A DNA stretch of 64,000 nucleotides from Thalassovita taeanensis (GCF_900110775.1 NZ_FOEP01000006.1:124001-188000); one strand, 5' to 3'; shown: positions 26,188-35,857, counted from the first letter of the stretch. Notes: a model not told the origin generated them from the sequence alone. Made by a program: numbers and translations.

Positions 26188-27351
26188 ATGCCGGTCAAGA
26201 ACCGCTTTGCCGAGTTGCAGGATGAAATCACCGTTTGGCGACGGGATATGCACGAAAATCCCGAGATCCTGTTCGAAACCCACCGCACCAGCGCCATGGT
26301 GGCCGAAAAGCTGACGGAGTTCGGGTGTGACGAGGTCGTCACCGGCATCGGGCGCACCGGGGTTGTGGGCGTGATCAAGGGCAAATCCGACCGTTCCGGC
26401 AAGGTGATCGGGCTGCGCGCCGATATGGATGCGCTGCCTATTCTCGAGGCAACAGGTCTGGACTATGCCAGCAAAACACCCGGCGCGATGCATGCATGCG
26501 GCCACGATGGCCACACGGCGATGTTGCTGGGCGCTGCCAAGTATCTGGCCGAGACCCGGAATTTCGACGGCACCGTGGTGGTGATCTTTCAGCCCGCCGA
26601 AGAGGGCGGCGGCGGCGGCAAGGAGATGTGCGACGACGGGATGATGGACCGTTGGAACATTCAGGAAGTGTACGGTATGCACAACTGGCCGGGCCGCCCG
26701 GTTGGCAGTTTCTCGATCCGCCCAGGATCATTTTTTGCCGCAACTGACCAGTTCGAGATTGATGTCGAAGGTCTGGGCGGGCATGCGGCCAAGCCGCATG
26801 AAACCATCGACAGCACGGTTGTGACCAGCCATCTGGTTCTGGCGCTGCAAACCATTGCCAGTCGCAATGCCGATCCGGTCGAGCAGATCGTGGTTTCTGT
26901 CACCTCGTTCGAGACGTCCTCGACCGCGTTCAACGTCATTCCGCAGCGGGCCAAGATCAAGGGCACCGTTCGCACGATGAGCAAAGAGATGCGCGAGTTG
27001 GCCGAAACCCGGATCCCCGCGATTGCCGAGGGCGTGGCGGCGACATTCGGGGCCACGGTGACCGTGAATTATTACAAAGGCTATCCGGTGATGGTGAACC
27101 ACGAGGAACAGACCGAGTTCGCCGCCGAAGTGGCGCGCGCCGTCAGCGGTGGTTGCGATGAGGCACCTTTGGTAATGGGCGGCGAAGATTTCGCCTTCAT
27201 GCTGGAGGAGCGACCCGGTGCCTATATCCTTGTGGGCAACGGCGATACGGCAATGGTGCACCACCCCGAATACAATTTCAACGACGAGGCGATTCCGGCC
27301 GGATGCAGCTGGTGGGCAGAGATCGTCGAGCGCCGGATGCCTGCCGCCTGA
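26188..27351 (+). CDS. M20D amidohydrolase, aminoacylase/hippurate hydrolase type (copy 2)
   Basis: 387 residues, a tandem paralogue of the preceding gene with the same motifs (GLRADMDALPI, HACGHDGHTAMLL, QPAEEGGGGG, VHHPEYNFNDEAIP). Outside the 26394-26618 tract the two proteins differ considerably, for instance in the lid domain (here TDQFEIDVEGLGGHAAKPHETIDS), suggesting different acyl or amino acid preferences. An AGAAAGGAAG ribosome site precedes the ATG. It is the last gene of the operon and converges on the pyruvyl transferase gene 20 bases away; no terminator hairpin was seen there. Confidence 0.92.
   Translation: MPVKNRFAELQDEITVWRRDMHENPEILFETHRTSAMVAEKLTEFGCDEVVTGIGRTGVVGVIKGKSDRSGKVIGLRADMDALPILEATGLDYASKTPGAMHACGHDGHTAMLLGAAKYLAETRNFDGTVVVIFQPAEEGGGGGKEMCDDGMMDRWNIQEVYGMHNWPGRPVGSFSIRPGSFFAATDQFEIDVEGLGGHAAKPHETIDSTVVTSHLVLALQTIASRNADPVEQIVVSVTSFETSSTAFNVIPQRAKIKGTVRTMSKEMRELAETRIPAIAEGVAATFGATVTVNYYKGYPVMVNHEEQTEFAAEVARAVSGGCDEAPLVMGGEDFAFMLEERPGAYILVGNGDTAMVHHPEYNFNDEAIPAGCSWWAEIVERRMPAA
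26394..26618 (+). repeat. Near-identical tract shared by tandem M20D genes (second copy)
   Basis: Second member of the pair described at 25208-25432: 219 of 225 positions are the same by eye. Most differences sit at third codon positions or are silent, so the protein sequence of the tract is nearly invariant. Confidence 0.85.
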
Positions 27352-27371
27352 CCCCAAAGACAGGCGCGCGA

Positions 27372-28400
27372 CTAGGCGTCGGGGCGGGCGTTCAGGCGGG
27401 CCAGAACCGCGATATCGGCAAACAGCCGATCCGCCCCGGTCTGTGCCTTGTGCAGGAAAGCCCGGATGAGGCGCAGTTCATCTGCGGTGAAATCCATCTG
27501 CTCGGGTGGGGTTTGCAGGGTGCTCGCGGATATCATCCGCGAGTCGCCCAGCCCCGCATCGGTCAGCAGCCGTTCGATTTTCGACGCGTTTGAAGTCAGC
27601 GCCAGAAATGGCGTTTCGGTCAGCATTGACAGACAAACCGCGTGGAACCGTCCGGTAATGTGCAGCCGGGCGCTGGCGATTTCGCGCAAATAAGCAGCTT
27701 CGTCCGGCGCCATGCGAAAGGGCGGAATACGCGTAGGGCATGTGCCGTTATAGATCCGGTACAGCAGCCCTCGTGCCAGCGTGCCAATCAGTGGCAGACG
27801 CCAAAGCGCCCCGCCGAGCGTCTTGGTTGGGATCACCCGCGCGTCGGGCAGGCGGGCCGCAGCCTGCGCCAGATGGCGACGCCGATCCAGCCGGACGGAA
27901 TCACCCACCAGAACGCCGTGACGCGGGCTTGCAGGGATTTCAGCGGGGGCAGACAGGGACAGATCCGGCACCCAGCGGGCCTGATGTCCCGACGCATCGC
28001 TGAGCGCTCGGGCGCTGTCGCTGTCGCGCGCGCTCAGCAAAGCAATTTGCGACAGGCGGGCATCCCATTCCGGCGGGTTATCTTCATACAGCGCATTGAT
28101 CAGCGCGATGGGCGTGGCCCCGCGCGCCGGGTGGGTGGCAATACGCAACAGCTTTTCACCGTCGGCTTTGCCATGATGCAGCGTGCCTTCGCCATTGATC
28201 ACGATCACATCGGCGCGGGCCAGCGCCGCCAGAAATTCCTTGTCGTGCTCCCAGTCGTTGCGGGCGGGGCTGCGGGCGATCACCTGAACCCCATGGCGCG
28301 CCAACCCATCGATCAGCAACCGCACAACCCGCGCGCAGCCGTGGTGATAGCGGGTTGAGGTGTCGTTCATCAGAACGGCTGTCAATTGTTGCTGAGTCAT
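27372..28400 (-). CDS. Polysaccharide pyruvyl transferase-family protein
   Basis: 342 residues. Characteristic features are the N-terminal MNDTSTRYHHGCARV, the VIVINGEGTLHHG motif (about residue 72) and a C-terminal RLHITGRFHAVCLSMLTETPFLAL, which fit the CsaB/WcaK pyruvyl transferase fold. These enzymes move pyruvate from phosphoenolpyruvate to sugars of surface polysaccharides. It overlaps waaA by 4 bases (waaA is upstream), which suggests an envelope glycan as acceptor; Kdo-linked or exopolysaccharide sugars are possible. This substrate link is inferred. Confidence 0.85.
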   Translation of the reverse strand: MTQQQLTAVLMNDTSTRYHHGCARVVRLLIDGLARHGVQVIARSPARNDWEHDKEFLAALARADVIVINGEGTLHHGKADGEKLLRIATHPARGATPIALINALYEDNPPEWDARLSQIALLSARDSDSARALSDASGHQARWVPDLSLSAPAEIPASPRHGVLVGDSVRLDRRRHLAQAAARLPDARVIPTKTLGGALWRLPLIGTLARGLLYRIYNGTCPTRIPPFRMAPDEAAYLREIASARLHITGRFHAVCLSMLTETPFLALTSNASKIERLLTDAGLGDSRMISASTLQTPPEQMDFTADELRLIRAFLHKAQTGADRLFADIAVLARLNARPDA

Positions 28401-29692
28401 GATCGATCGTCCAGTGCGGCAAGAAGCGGCGCAAGATGTTTCAGAACCGCACGTCGGATATGCGCTTTGTCGGCCATCATCGCCCGGGCGGCGGCCTGCA
28501 TCGGGACCAGATCCGGGCTGCTAAGCAGGTGCGCAACCGTTTGTCCCAGCGCCGCCGAGCCATCAACTTCAAGCGATCCGCCGCATTTGGCCAGCTCGGC
28601 ATAGGCCGAAGTGAAATTTTCCACATGCGGTCCGTGCAGAACGGCCCCCCCCACCTGAGCGGGCTCAAACGGATTGTGCCCGCCTTGCGGTCCAAACGAT
28701 CCGCCCAGAAAAACCAACGGTGCAATAGCATAGAACAGCCCGGTCTCACCCAGCGTATCGGCAAGATAGACCTGCGTTTCGGCCTGCAAAGACTGCTGCG
28801 CGGACCGCTGCGCCAGCGTCAGTCCGGCGGCGCGTATTTCGGCGGCAAGGGCCGGGCCGCGCTCGGGGTGGCGCGGGATCAGGATCAGCAGTAGGTCGGG
28901 CAGGTGGTTCAGCGCGTGCGCGTGCGCCGCTATCACTTGTTCCTCTTCGCCCGGATGGGTCGAGGCCGCGACCCAAACCGGGCGTGGGCCGATTTGCGCT
29001 GCCATTCGCGCCTTTTCGACCGCGTCGACGGGCAGCGGAGAAGCGGCGGATTTCAAATCACCGGTGGTCAGCACCTTATCGAGCGGCAGGCCAAGCGCCA
29101 GAATCTGGTCGCGTGTGGCATTGTCCTGCGTGGTAACCCGTTCAAAGCAGGACAACAGTGCCGCCGCCGTGGCGGGGCTGCGGGTCCTGCTGCGTGAGGG
29201 GCGGGCGTTGATCAGGGCCAGCGGAATGGCGCGGCGATGGGTTTCAAATACCATCCGGGGCCAAAGATCGCTTTCAACGAAACACGCAAGATCGGGGTGC
29301 CAGAGATCCAAAAATTGCCGCACGGCTGCAGGCGTGTCGATGGGCAGGAACTGATGCGTCGCGCCTTTGGGCATCCGAGCCTGCGCCGTGCGCGCGGCAG
29401 TGGTGGTGGCGGTGGTAAACAGCAGATGTGCCCCGCTGGCCTGTGCCATGTCCTCGGCCAGGTCCAGCACCGAAATCAGTTCCCCAACCGAGGAGGCGTG
29501 CAGCCAGATCAGCGGCCCCTCGGGGCGCGGGACTGACGCTTGGCCGAACCGTTCCGCCAAGCGTTCGGGGGCGGCCCCCTGTCGGATGTGGGCTTTGCGC
29601 GCCAGATGGCGCAGCGCAAATGGGAACAGAGCAGTCAGGGCCAGATAGGCGCGCAAAAGCCCGCTCTGGCCGCGCCGGGGCAGGCGGCTCAT
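28397..29692 (-). CDS. waaA: 3-deoxy-D-manno-octulosonic acid (Kdo) transferase
   Basis: 431 residues, normal for WaaA. It has an N-terminal hydrophobic anchor (about residues 12-32), the conserved [11 protein letters not shown] acceptor-side motif (about residue 66), and in the C-terminal half [19 protein letters not shown], the glycosyltransferase donor-binding signature. It transfers Kdo from CMP-Kdo to lipid A at the inner membrane. It lies between moaA (4-base overlap upstream) and the pyruvyl transferase (4-base overlap downstream), so all three are translated from one message. Confidence 0.93.
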   Translation of the reverse strand: MSRLPRRGQSGLLRAYLALTALFPFALRHLARKAHIRQGAAPERLAERFGQASVPRPEGPLIWLHASSVGELISVLDLAEDMAQASGAHLLFTTATTTAARTAQARMPKGATHQFLPIDTPAAVRQFLDLWHPDLACFVESDLWPRMVFETHRRAIPLALINARPSRSRTRSPATAAALLSCFERVTTQDNATRDQILALGLPLDKVLTTGDLKSAASPLPVDAVEKARMAAQIGPRPVWVAASTHPGEEEQVIAAHAHALNHLPDLLLILIPRHPERGPALAAEIRAAGLTLAQRSAQQSLQAETQVYLADTLGETGLFYAIAPLVFLGGSFGPQGGHNPFEPAQVGGAVLHGPHVENFTSAYAELAKCGGSLEVDGSAALGQTVAHLLSSPDLVPMQAAARAMMADKAHIRRAVLKHLAPLLAALDDRS

Positions 29693-30696
29693 CCGCCTGT
29701 GTGGCTCATGTGGCGCGACATTTTTCCGTCCACTACCTGACGCGAATAGTCGAAGTCATGGCCCTTGGGTTTCAGCCCGATGGCACGGCGTATCGCCTGA
29801 TCCAGCGCGGTGTCATCCTCTGGGTGATCGCGCAAGAAGGGGCGCAGATCGGCCTTGCCCTCTTGCCCCAGACAGGTGAACAGTTCGCCGGTGCAGGTCA
29901 GGCGCACGCGGTTACAGCTTTCGCAGAAATTATGGCTCAGTGGGGTGATCAGGCCGATCTTCTGCCCAGTCTCTTCCAGCCGGATATATCGTGCGGGGCC
30001 ACCGCTGCGTTCGGTCAGGTCGGTCAGGGTAAACCGCTCGGCCAGCGTGGCACGCAGATCGCGCAAGGGCCAGTATTGCCCCAACCGGTCTTCGTTCCCG
30101 ATGTCACCCATCGGCATAACCTCAATAAAGGTCAGATCCATGTCGCTGCGCGCGCACCAGTCGGCCAGCGTGAACAGCTCATCCTCGTTGAAGCCTTTGA
30201 GAGCCACGGTGTTGATCTTCACCCGCAACCCGGCCTTCTGCGCCGCCTCGATTCCGCGCAGCACCTGCGCCAAGCGGCCCCAGCGGGTGATGTCGGCAAA
30301 TTTCTTGTCGTCCAGCGTATCCAGTGAAATATTCACCCGCCGGACCCCGGCAGCCGCCAAGTCGCCCGCGAACTTTTCAAGCTGCGATCCGTTGGTGGTC
30401 AGTGTCAGCTCTTTCAGCGCGCCGCTGTCCAGGTGCCGTGACATTGAATCGAAAAACGTCATGATCCCGCGCCGCACCAACGGCTCGCCGCCGGTGATGC
30501 GCAATTTCTCAACGCCCATACGAATGAAGGCGGAACACATTCGGTCCAGCTCTTCCAGCGTCAGCAGCTCTTTTTTCGGCAGAAACGTCATGTGTTCCGA
30601 CATGCAGTACACGCAGCGGAAATCACACCGGTCGGTGACCGAGATGCGCAGGTAGGAAATCGCGCGCAGGAAAGGGTCAATCAGGGGCGCTGTCAT
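29689..30696 (-). CDS. moaA: GTP 3',8-cyclase MoaA (molybdenum cofactor synthesis)
   Basis: 335 residues from the ATG at 30696. The radical-SAM cluster motif CDFRCVYCM is near residue 27 and the second cluster motif is [18 protein letters not shown] near residue 260. The chain ends in Gly-Gly, the conserved tail needed for activity. It converts GTP to the cyclic intermediate of molybdopterin, needed for instance by the molybdenum hydroxylase at 2414. It is the first gene of a moaA / waaA / pyruvyl transferase operon. A TGTGAT-TG-ATCACA dyad lies 44 bases upstream. Confidence 0.97.
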   Translation of the reverse strand: MTAPLIDPFLRAISYLRISVTDRCDFRCVYCMSEHMTFLPKKELLTLEELDRMCSAFIRMGVEKLRITGGEPLVRRGIMTFFDSMSRHLDSGALKELTLTTNGSQLEKFAGDLAAAGVRRVNISLDTLDDKKFADITRWGRLAQVLRGIEAAQKAGLRVKINTVALKGFNEDELFTLADWCARSDMDLTFIEVMPMGDIGNEDRLGQYWPLRDLRATLAERFTLTDLTERSGGPARYIRLEETGQKIGLITPLSHNFCESCNRVRLTCTGELFTCLGQEGKADLRPFLRDHPEDDTALDQAIRRAIGLKPKGHDFDYSRQVVDGKMSRHMSHTGG

Positions 30697-30739
30697 GGCG
30701 CTGACCCTATGCGCGGAGCTTTGCCGCGGCAAGGGCAGA

Positions 30740-30753
30740 TGTGATTGATCACA
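30740..30753. promoter_or_regulatory. Palindromic operator candidate between moaA and a lipoprotein gene
   Basis: TGTGAT-TG-ATCACA is a perfect 6+6 inverted repeat in the 83-base divergent gap. It has the look of a CRP/FNR-family half-site pair (TGTGA), but the spacing of 2 is shorter than the classical CRP site. The binding protein is unknown. Confidence 0.4.
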
Positions 30754-30779
30754 GCGCATAAAGCGCTTAGCGTGTTCTT

Positions 30780-31235
30780 ATGAACAAGATCGTGATCGCA
30801 GTATTGGCGTTGAGTGTGGTGTCGGGATGCGAACAGCTTCCGATCCTGAAAGACAAGCCGTGGCAGCGCAAAACGGCCCCGACAACTCAGGTTGCCGCGC
30901 AGCCCGAGGCTGAAGTCGTGGTGCCAACGCCTGAGGTCGCGCCGCCAACGCCCGATGTGGTTACCGCGCCCCCACCCGTATCGAGCGGGTTTCTGGGCAA
31001 GACCGTGGCGTCGTTGGGGGATCCGGCGAAAGATGGATTCTGGATCGAAACGCCTTTGGCAATGACCGCAGGCAAGGGCCGGGTACGATATCCGAAATCC
31101 GGGCGCGAGGTGAAGGTGGACCTGATCCCGATCACAGGTCCGGCCACCGGCGGTAGTCGGCTGTCACTTGCGGTGATGCGGCTGCTGGACGCGCCGCTGA
31201 CGGCGCTGCCCGAGGTTGAGGTCTATTCCGACTGA
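30780..31235 (+). CDS. Small proline-rich lipoprotein
   Basis: 151 residues. The N-terminus MNKIVIAVLALSVVSGCEQ is a short lipoprotein signal with the lipidated Cys at about residue 17. A low-complexity Pro/Val/Thr-rich linker (about 35-70) precedes a compact domain with GFLGKTVASLGDPAKDGFWIETPL and a motif RVRYPKSGREVKVDLIPI. I do not recognise a family with a known function; such proteins are common in Rhodobacterales. It is divergent from moaA, and its end overlaps the convergent AlkD-like gene by 13 bases. Confidence 0.8.
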   Translation: MNKIVIAVLALSVVSGCEQLPILKDKPWQRKTAPTTQVAAQPEAEVVVPTPEVAPPTPDVVTAPPPVSSGFLGKTVASLGDPAKDGFWIETPLAMTAGKGRVRYPKSGREVKVDLIPITGPATGGSRLSLAVMRLLDAPLTALPEVEVYSD

Positions 31236-31972
31236 CGTTCTTCGTCTTGCGACGTTTGGTCCTGCGGATCCTGCACCTTGGTGTCAGGCGTGTCGTCTGA
31301 CAGGTATTTCGTCGCTTCCTTGCGGGCGAACGGCTTCATGTGTTTGGCGTTGTTTTGCAGGAAATAGCTGACACGCTCGGGGTCGTGTTTGGACAGGTCG
31401 CGCAGCCACCAGGCGACAGATTTCTGGATGAACCATTCCGGGTCCTGCACATAGCGCACCGCCCAGCCCAGCACCCGTTTGCGAATTTCCAGTTCGACCG
31501 GCTTGGGATGGTTTTGCTTGGTGAAGGGCAGGGTGATCACCATCGCCGCGCGGCGGGTCCAGTGGCTGTCCGACTTTGTCCACTCGTCGACCTGTTCGAT
31601 CCGCGCAGGGTCGGCCAGAAGCCGTTTTTGCCCCGCCATCATCGCATGATCGGCAATCGCCCAGCTGTCGAAATCCGGCACCCAGCTGACAATCAGATCC
31701 CAGACCGCCTGATCGGGGCGGATGCGCGCCTGTGTCAGCAGTTTGGCTGCGGCCAGACGGCCCTCGAAAATGTCGGTCTTCCACAGTGCATCGGCCAGCG
31801 CCACGCGCTCATCCACACTCAGGCTTTGCCGCCACGCTTTGGCCAGGTCATTCAGCGCCGGGTTGGGAATGCCCAGATAGGTGCGGGGGACTTTGTGATA
31901 GTCGGCCATGCCTGCGGCGCGGCCGGGTTCCACAAGGGCGTTCAGCTGTGCGAGGGCATCTTCGAGGGTCAT
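31223..31972 (-). CDS. DNA alkylation repair protein (AlkD-like)
   Basis: 249 residues made of HEAT-like helical repeats. LGIPNPALNDLAKAW, FEGRLAAAKLL, DFDSWAIADHAMM (Asp and Trp of the AlkD pocket) and WTRRAAMVITLPFT followed by KSVAWWLRDLSKHDPERV match the AlkD/AlkC DNA glycosylase group, which removes positively charged alkylated bases. The last 25 residues are acidic and Gln-rich. The start overlaps the PPOX-like gene by 4 bases, so the two are translationally coupled. Confidence 0.88.
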   Translation of the reverse strand: MTLEDALAQLNALVEPGRAAGMADYHKVPRTYLGIPNPALNDLAKAWRQSLSVDERVALADALWKTDIFEGRLAAAKLLTQARIRPDQAVWDLIVSWVPDFDSWAIADHAMMAGQKRLLADPARIEQVDEWTKSDSHWTRRAAMVITLPFTKQNHPKPVELEIRKRVLGWAVRYVQDPEWFIQKSVAWWLRDLSKHDPERVSYFLQNNAKHMKPFARKEATKYLSDDTPDTKVQDPQDQTSQDEERQSE

Positions 31973-32529
31973 TCCGGCGTCTCCAGATTATGTGCGATGC
32001 CGGTTGGGGCGCCGTCGAGCGTTACTGTGTTCTTCTCAAGCCAATAGGCGCGAAGCCCGTCAGGGCCTTTATCATCCGTCCATTTGGTCAGCGTGTCGCG
32101 CGGGCCGGTATGGTCGAACAAGGGCACCGCATAGCCGCAGGACGTTTGCACCATCTCAACCGTCATGTCAAAGACCTGCCGCGCGCCAGAGTGGGGTGGC
32201 AGATGGGCACAAAGCTCGGCCCAGTCGGGATCGGTGTGATGCACCGCTCGCGCCGTGCCGTAAGCGCGCAGGATCAGCGGGCGGGCTGTGAACGCGCACC
32301 ACATCAGCGTCATCCGGTCTGATTGCAGCAGATGCCCTGCGGTCTCATTGCCGCTGCCGGTCAGGTTCAGCCAGATAATGCGATTGGGCGACAGAACGGC
32401 CAGACTGTCCATACCTTTGGGTGAGATATTTACCCGGCCCTCTGGCGCGGCAGAACCGGTGAAATAAATGTGCTGCGCTTCGATAAAGGCGCGGTGGTCG
32501 TCATGGATATGGTTGAATTGTTTGGCCAC
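31969..32529 (-). CDS. Pyridoxamine 5'-phosphate oxidase-family (FMN-binding split barrel) protein
   Basis: 186 residues. The split-barrel core is visible as HRAFIEAQHIYFTGSAAPEGRVNISPKGMDSLAVLSPNRIIWLNLTGSGNETAGHLL and RMTLMWCAF. Members bind FMN, F420 or haem; this one is not PdxH and the substrate is unknown. It follows glmS by 17 bases and overlaps the AlkD-like gene by 4 bases, so it is part of a long minus-strand run glmU / glmS / PPOX / alkD. Confidence 0.8.
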   Translation of the reverse strand: MAKQFNHIHDDHRAFIEAQHIYFTGSAAPEGRVNISPKGMDSLAVLSPNRIIWLNLTGSGNETAGHLLQSDRMTLMWCAFTARPLILRAYGTARAVHHTDPDWAELCAHLPPHSGARQVFDMTVEMVQTSCGYAVPLFDHTGPRDTLTKWTDDKGPDGLRAYWLEKNTVTLDGAPTGIAHNLETPE

Positions 32530-32546
32530 GGCTTATTCCATCCACG

Positions 32547-34370
32547 TCATTCCACAGTTACCGATTTGGCCAGATTGCGCGGCTGATCCACGTCGGTGCC
32601 TTTGGCGACAGCCGTGTGATAAGCCAGCAATTGCGCGGGTACCGCATAGAGGATCGGGGTCAGGACCGGATCGACATGGGGCATCACGATGGTCTGCCAC
32701 GCCTCGCCAGCCGCTTCGGCAGCACCTGCGTCATCGGTGATCAGCATCACCTTGCCGCCGCGCGCCAGAACCTCTTGCATATTGGAGACAGTCTTGTCGA
32801 ACAGCGTGTCACGCGGGGCCAGAACGACCACCGGCATGATCTTGTCAATCAGCGCGATGGGGCCGTGCTTAAGCTCGCCAGATGCATAAGCTTCGGCGTG
32901 AATATAGCTGATTTCTTTCAGTTTCAGCGCGCCTTCGAGTGCCATTGGATACATCAACCCGCGCCCGAGGAACAATACATCCTTGGCTTCGGCCAATTTG
33001 TGCGCGGCGCGCGCGATGGCAGAGTTTTGCTCCAATGCGGTGTTCAGCGACGACGGCAAGGCCCGCAGCGCGCTCAGCAGATCGGCCTGCCGTTCAGGCG
33101 TGATCGTGCCGCGTTGTTCGGCGGCTTTCAGCGCCAGCATCAGCAATACGGTCAGCTGACAGGTGAACGCCTTGGTCGAGGCCACGCCGATCTCGGTTCC
33201 GGCCAGAATGGGCAGGGCCAGATCGCTTTCACGCGCGATCGAACTTTCGGGGACGTTGACAACCGAGATGATCTTGTCGGCCTTGCCCTCGCAATACCGC
33301 AGCGCCGCGAGCGTGTCGGCGGTTTCACCGGATTGGCTGACAAACAACGCGACCGTGCCGCCCGGAATCGGCGGCTCACGGTATCGGAATTCCGATGCGA
33401 TATCGACTTCGACAGGCAAGCGCGCCAACTGTTCAAACCAGTATTTCGCGGTCAGACACGCAAAGAAGGCAGTGCCGCAGGCGACCATGGTCAGCCGGTC
33501 GATCTTGGTGAAATCCAGCCCGTCACCGGGAAGCGTGACAGAGTTGCCATCTCCGGACAGATAGTGCCGCACGGCCTCGCCGATCACGCGGGGCTGTTCG
33601 GCGATCTCTTTGGCCATGAAGTGCTTGTGCCCGCCCTTGTCCACACGGGCACTGTCGATCTGGATCGTGCGCATTTCGCGGTTGGCCAGTTCATTGTTGG
33701 CATCGCGAATCTCGACCGAGTTGCGGGTGATCACCGCCCAGTCGCCCTCGTTCAGATAGGTGACGCGATCCGTCATTGGCGCCAGCGCAATCGCATCAGA
33801 GCCGACGAACATCTCGCCATCGCCGTGGCCAATTGCCAGCGGGCTGCCTTTGCGGGCGGCAATCAGCAGGTCGTCCTGACCGTCAAAAAGGAACACCAGC
33901 GCGAAGGCACCGTGCAAACGGGCCAATGTCTGGCGGGCGGCCTCGACCGGGGCAGCACCTTGCGACATGTGGTATTGCGTCAGCAAAGCTACGGTTTCGG
34001 TGTCCGTCTCAGTCTGAAAGGAAAACCCTTTTTCGCTCAGTTCGGCGCGCAGTTCGCGGAAGTTCTCGATAATACCGTTGTGCACCACGGCAACCGGTCC
34101 AGCCTGATGAGGGTGGGCGTTGCACACGGTCGGTGCGCCGTGGGTTGCCCAGCGGGTGTGGCCGATCCCGGCCTTGCCCGGCAGCGGGTCATGCACCAGA
34201 AGATCGCTGAGATTCACCAGCTTGCCCACCGCGCGGCGACGGTCCAGGTGGCCATCGTTGATAGTGGCGATCCCGGCGCTGTCATAGCCGCGATATTCCA
34301 GCCGCTTCAGCGCCTCAACAAGGATGGGGGCGGCTTCGTGATTGCCCAGAACCCCAACAATACCGCACAT
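32547..34370 (-). CDS. glmS: Glutamine-fructose-6-phosphate aminotransferase (isomerizing)
   Basis: 607 residues, the normal length. After Met1, Cys2 of CGIVGVLGNHEAA is the glutaminase nucleophile. Two SIS sugar-isomerase domains follow (VSQSGETADTLAALRYCEGKAD near 350), and the C-terminus is AKSVTVE as in other GlmS. It makes glucosamine-6-phosphate for peptidoglycan and lipopolysaccharide. It starts within the stop codon of glmU (TAATG, one-base overlap), so glmU and glmS are coupled. No glmS ribozyme is expected or seen here. Confidence 0.97.
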   Translation of the reverse strand: MCGIVGVLGNHEAAPILVEALKRLEYRGYDSAGIATINDGHLDRRRAVGKLVNLSDLLVHDPLPGKAGIGHTRWATHGAPTVCNAHPHQAGPVAVVHNGIIENFRELRAELSEKGFSFQTETDTETVALLTQYHMSQGAAPVEAARQTLARLHGAFALVFLFDGQDDLLIAARKGSPLAIGHGDGEMFVGSDAIALAPMTDRVTYLNEGDWAVITRNSVEIRDANNELANREMRTIQIDSARVDKGGHKHFMAKEIAEQPRVIGEAVRHYLSGDGNSVTLPGDGLDFTKIDRLTMVACGTAFFACLTAKYWFEQLARLPVEVDIASEFRYREPPIPGGTVALFVSQSGETADTLAALRYCEGKADKIISVVNVPESSIARESDLALPILAGTEIGVASTKAFTCQLTVLLMLALKAAEQRGTITPERQADLLSALRALPSSLNTALEQNSAIARAAHKLAEAKDVLFLGRGLMYPMALEGALKLKEISYIHAEAYASGELKHGPIALIDKIMPVVVLAPRDTLFDKTVSNMQEVLARGGKVMLITDDAGAAEAAGEAWQTIVMPHVDPVLTPILYAVPAQLLAYHTAVAKGTDVDQPRNLAKSVTVE

Positions 34371-35725
34371 TATTCAGCCCCTTTGTCGCGTTTGGCTTTC
34401 TTCGCCTTTAACATATCGAATAGTTTTGTCGCCAAGCCCGGCTTGACCTCTTGCTTGGCGCGCGCGATGGCCAGCGCGTCATCCGGCACGTCCGAGGTAA
34501 TGACAGATCCGCTGCCTGTCATCGCACGGTTGCCGATTTTGACTGGCGCGACCAGCATGGTGTTCGATCCGATGAACGCCCGCGCGCCGATTTCGGTATG
34601 GTGTTTCATCACGCCATCATAGTTGCAGGTAATGGTCCCCGCACCGATATTCGTGCCCTCGCCAACATGTGCGTCACCGATATAGCTGAGATGGTTGGCC
34701 TTGGCGCCCGCATCCAGCACGGCGTTCTTGATCTCGACGAAGTTGCCCACATGCACATCTTCGGCCAGCTCGGCACCGGGGCGCAGCCGGGCATAGGGAC
34801 CGACCACGGCGCGCTGGCTGACATGGCAGCCCTCAAGGTGGGAAAATGCACGGATGCGCGCACCGGATTCCACCGTCACTTCGGGGCCAAACACCACGTT
34901 GGGCTCAACCACGGTGTCGCGACCAATCACGGTATCATGGGCGAAGAAGACTGTGTCGGGCGCGATCAGCGTCACGCCATCCTCCATCGCCAGTGCACGG
35001 GCGCGGGTTTGAAACGCGGTCTCGGCCAAGGCCAGTTCGGCGCGGGAGTTGATGCCCATGGTTTCCGTTTCATCGCAGGTGACAGCGGTGGCCGTCAGGC
35101 CCTGCGCGCGGGCCAAGGCCACAATATCGGTCAGGTAGTATTCGCCCGCCGCGTTGTCATTCCCAACCGCGTCGATCAGCGAGAACAGTGTTTCGGAGTC
35201 CGCCGCGATCACGCCCGAATTACAGATGGTTATGGCGCGCTCTTGATCCGATGCGTCTTTGAATTCCACGATCCGGTCCAGCGCGTCACCCTGCATCACA
35301 AGGCGACCATAGCGACCGGGATCCGCAGCCTCAAAGCCAAGCACAACCACGTCATGGCTGTGCCGTGCCTCGGCCATACGCTCCAGCGTTTCGGGCTGAA
35401 TGAACGGCGTGTCACCATAGAGCACGATCACGTCGCCCTCAAACCCCGCAAGCGTCGGGCGGGCTTGGGCGACCGCATGCGCGGTACCCAGCTGTTCCTG
35501 TTGCAGGACAATTTGCGCCGCTGGATCCCACTCGTGTGCGGCGGCGGTCACCAGATCGGCGCCGTGCCCTGCAACGATGACCATGCGTTCGGGCATCAGC
35601 GATGCGCCAGATTTCATCGCATGCACAAGCAAGGGGGCGCCTGCAACGGTGTGCAGTACCTTGGGCAGGTCCGAGTTCATGCGGGTGCCCATGCCTGCGG
35701 CAAGGATAACGAGGGCTGTGCTCAT
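34370..35725 (-). CDS. glmU: Bifunctional UDP-GlcNAc pyrophosphorylase / GlcN-1-P acetyltransferase
   Basis: 451 residues. The nucleotidyltransferase motif LAAGMGTRMNSDLPKVLHTVAG is at the N-terminus. The C-terminal half is a left-handed beta-helix of hexapeptide repeats (VEIKNAVLDAGAKANHLSYIGDAHVG, with GTITCNYDGVMKHHTEIG) that holds the acetyltransferase site. It converts glucosamine-1-phosphate to UDP-GlcNAc. It is the first gene of the glmU / glmS run. The Lys-rich C-terminal tail (KAKKAKRDKGAE) is slightly extended. Confidence 0.97.
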   Translation of the reverse strand: MSTALVILAAGMGTRMNSDLPKVLHTVAGAPLLVHAMKSGASLMPERMVIVAGHGADLVTAAAHEWDPAAQIVLQQEQLGTAHAVAQARPTLAGFEGDVIVLYGDTPFIQPETLERMAEARHSHDVVVLGFEAADPGRYGRLVMQGDALDRIVEFKDASDQERAITICNSGVIAADSETLFSLIDAVGNDNAAGEYYLTDIVALARAQGLTATAVTCDETETMGINSRAELALAETAFQTRARALAMEDGVTLIAPDTVFFAHDTVIGRDTVVEPNVVFGPEVTVESGARIRAFSHLEGCHVSQRAVVGPYARLRPGAELAEDVHVGNFVEIKNAVLDAGAKANHLSYIGDAHVGEGTNIGAGTITCNYDGVMKHHTEIGARAFIGSNTMLVAPVKIGNRAMTGSGSVITSDVPDDALAIARAKQEVKPGLATKLFDMLKAKKAKRDKGAE

Positions 35726-35857
35726 GCCGTTTCTCTTTGTATTTACGTTCCGCCCGTTTTATCCGGTTGGGACAAGGGCGCAAGGCTGCCGGGCTTCACT
35801 TGTGATTGCGGCATGTGTCAGGAATGCGCGGAATAGCGCCAAAAGAGAGGGCCGTAA

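Noticed and set aside
23844-26402. An 852-codon minus-strand frame across the M20 genes
   Set aside because: Antisense to three genes with clear catalytic motifs; no motif of its own.
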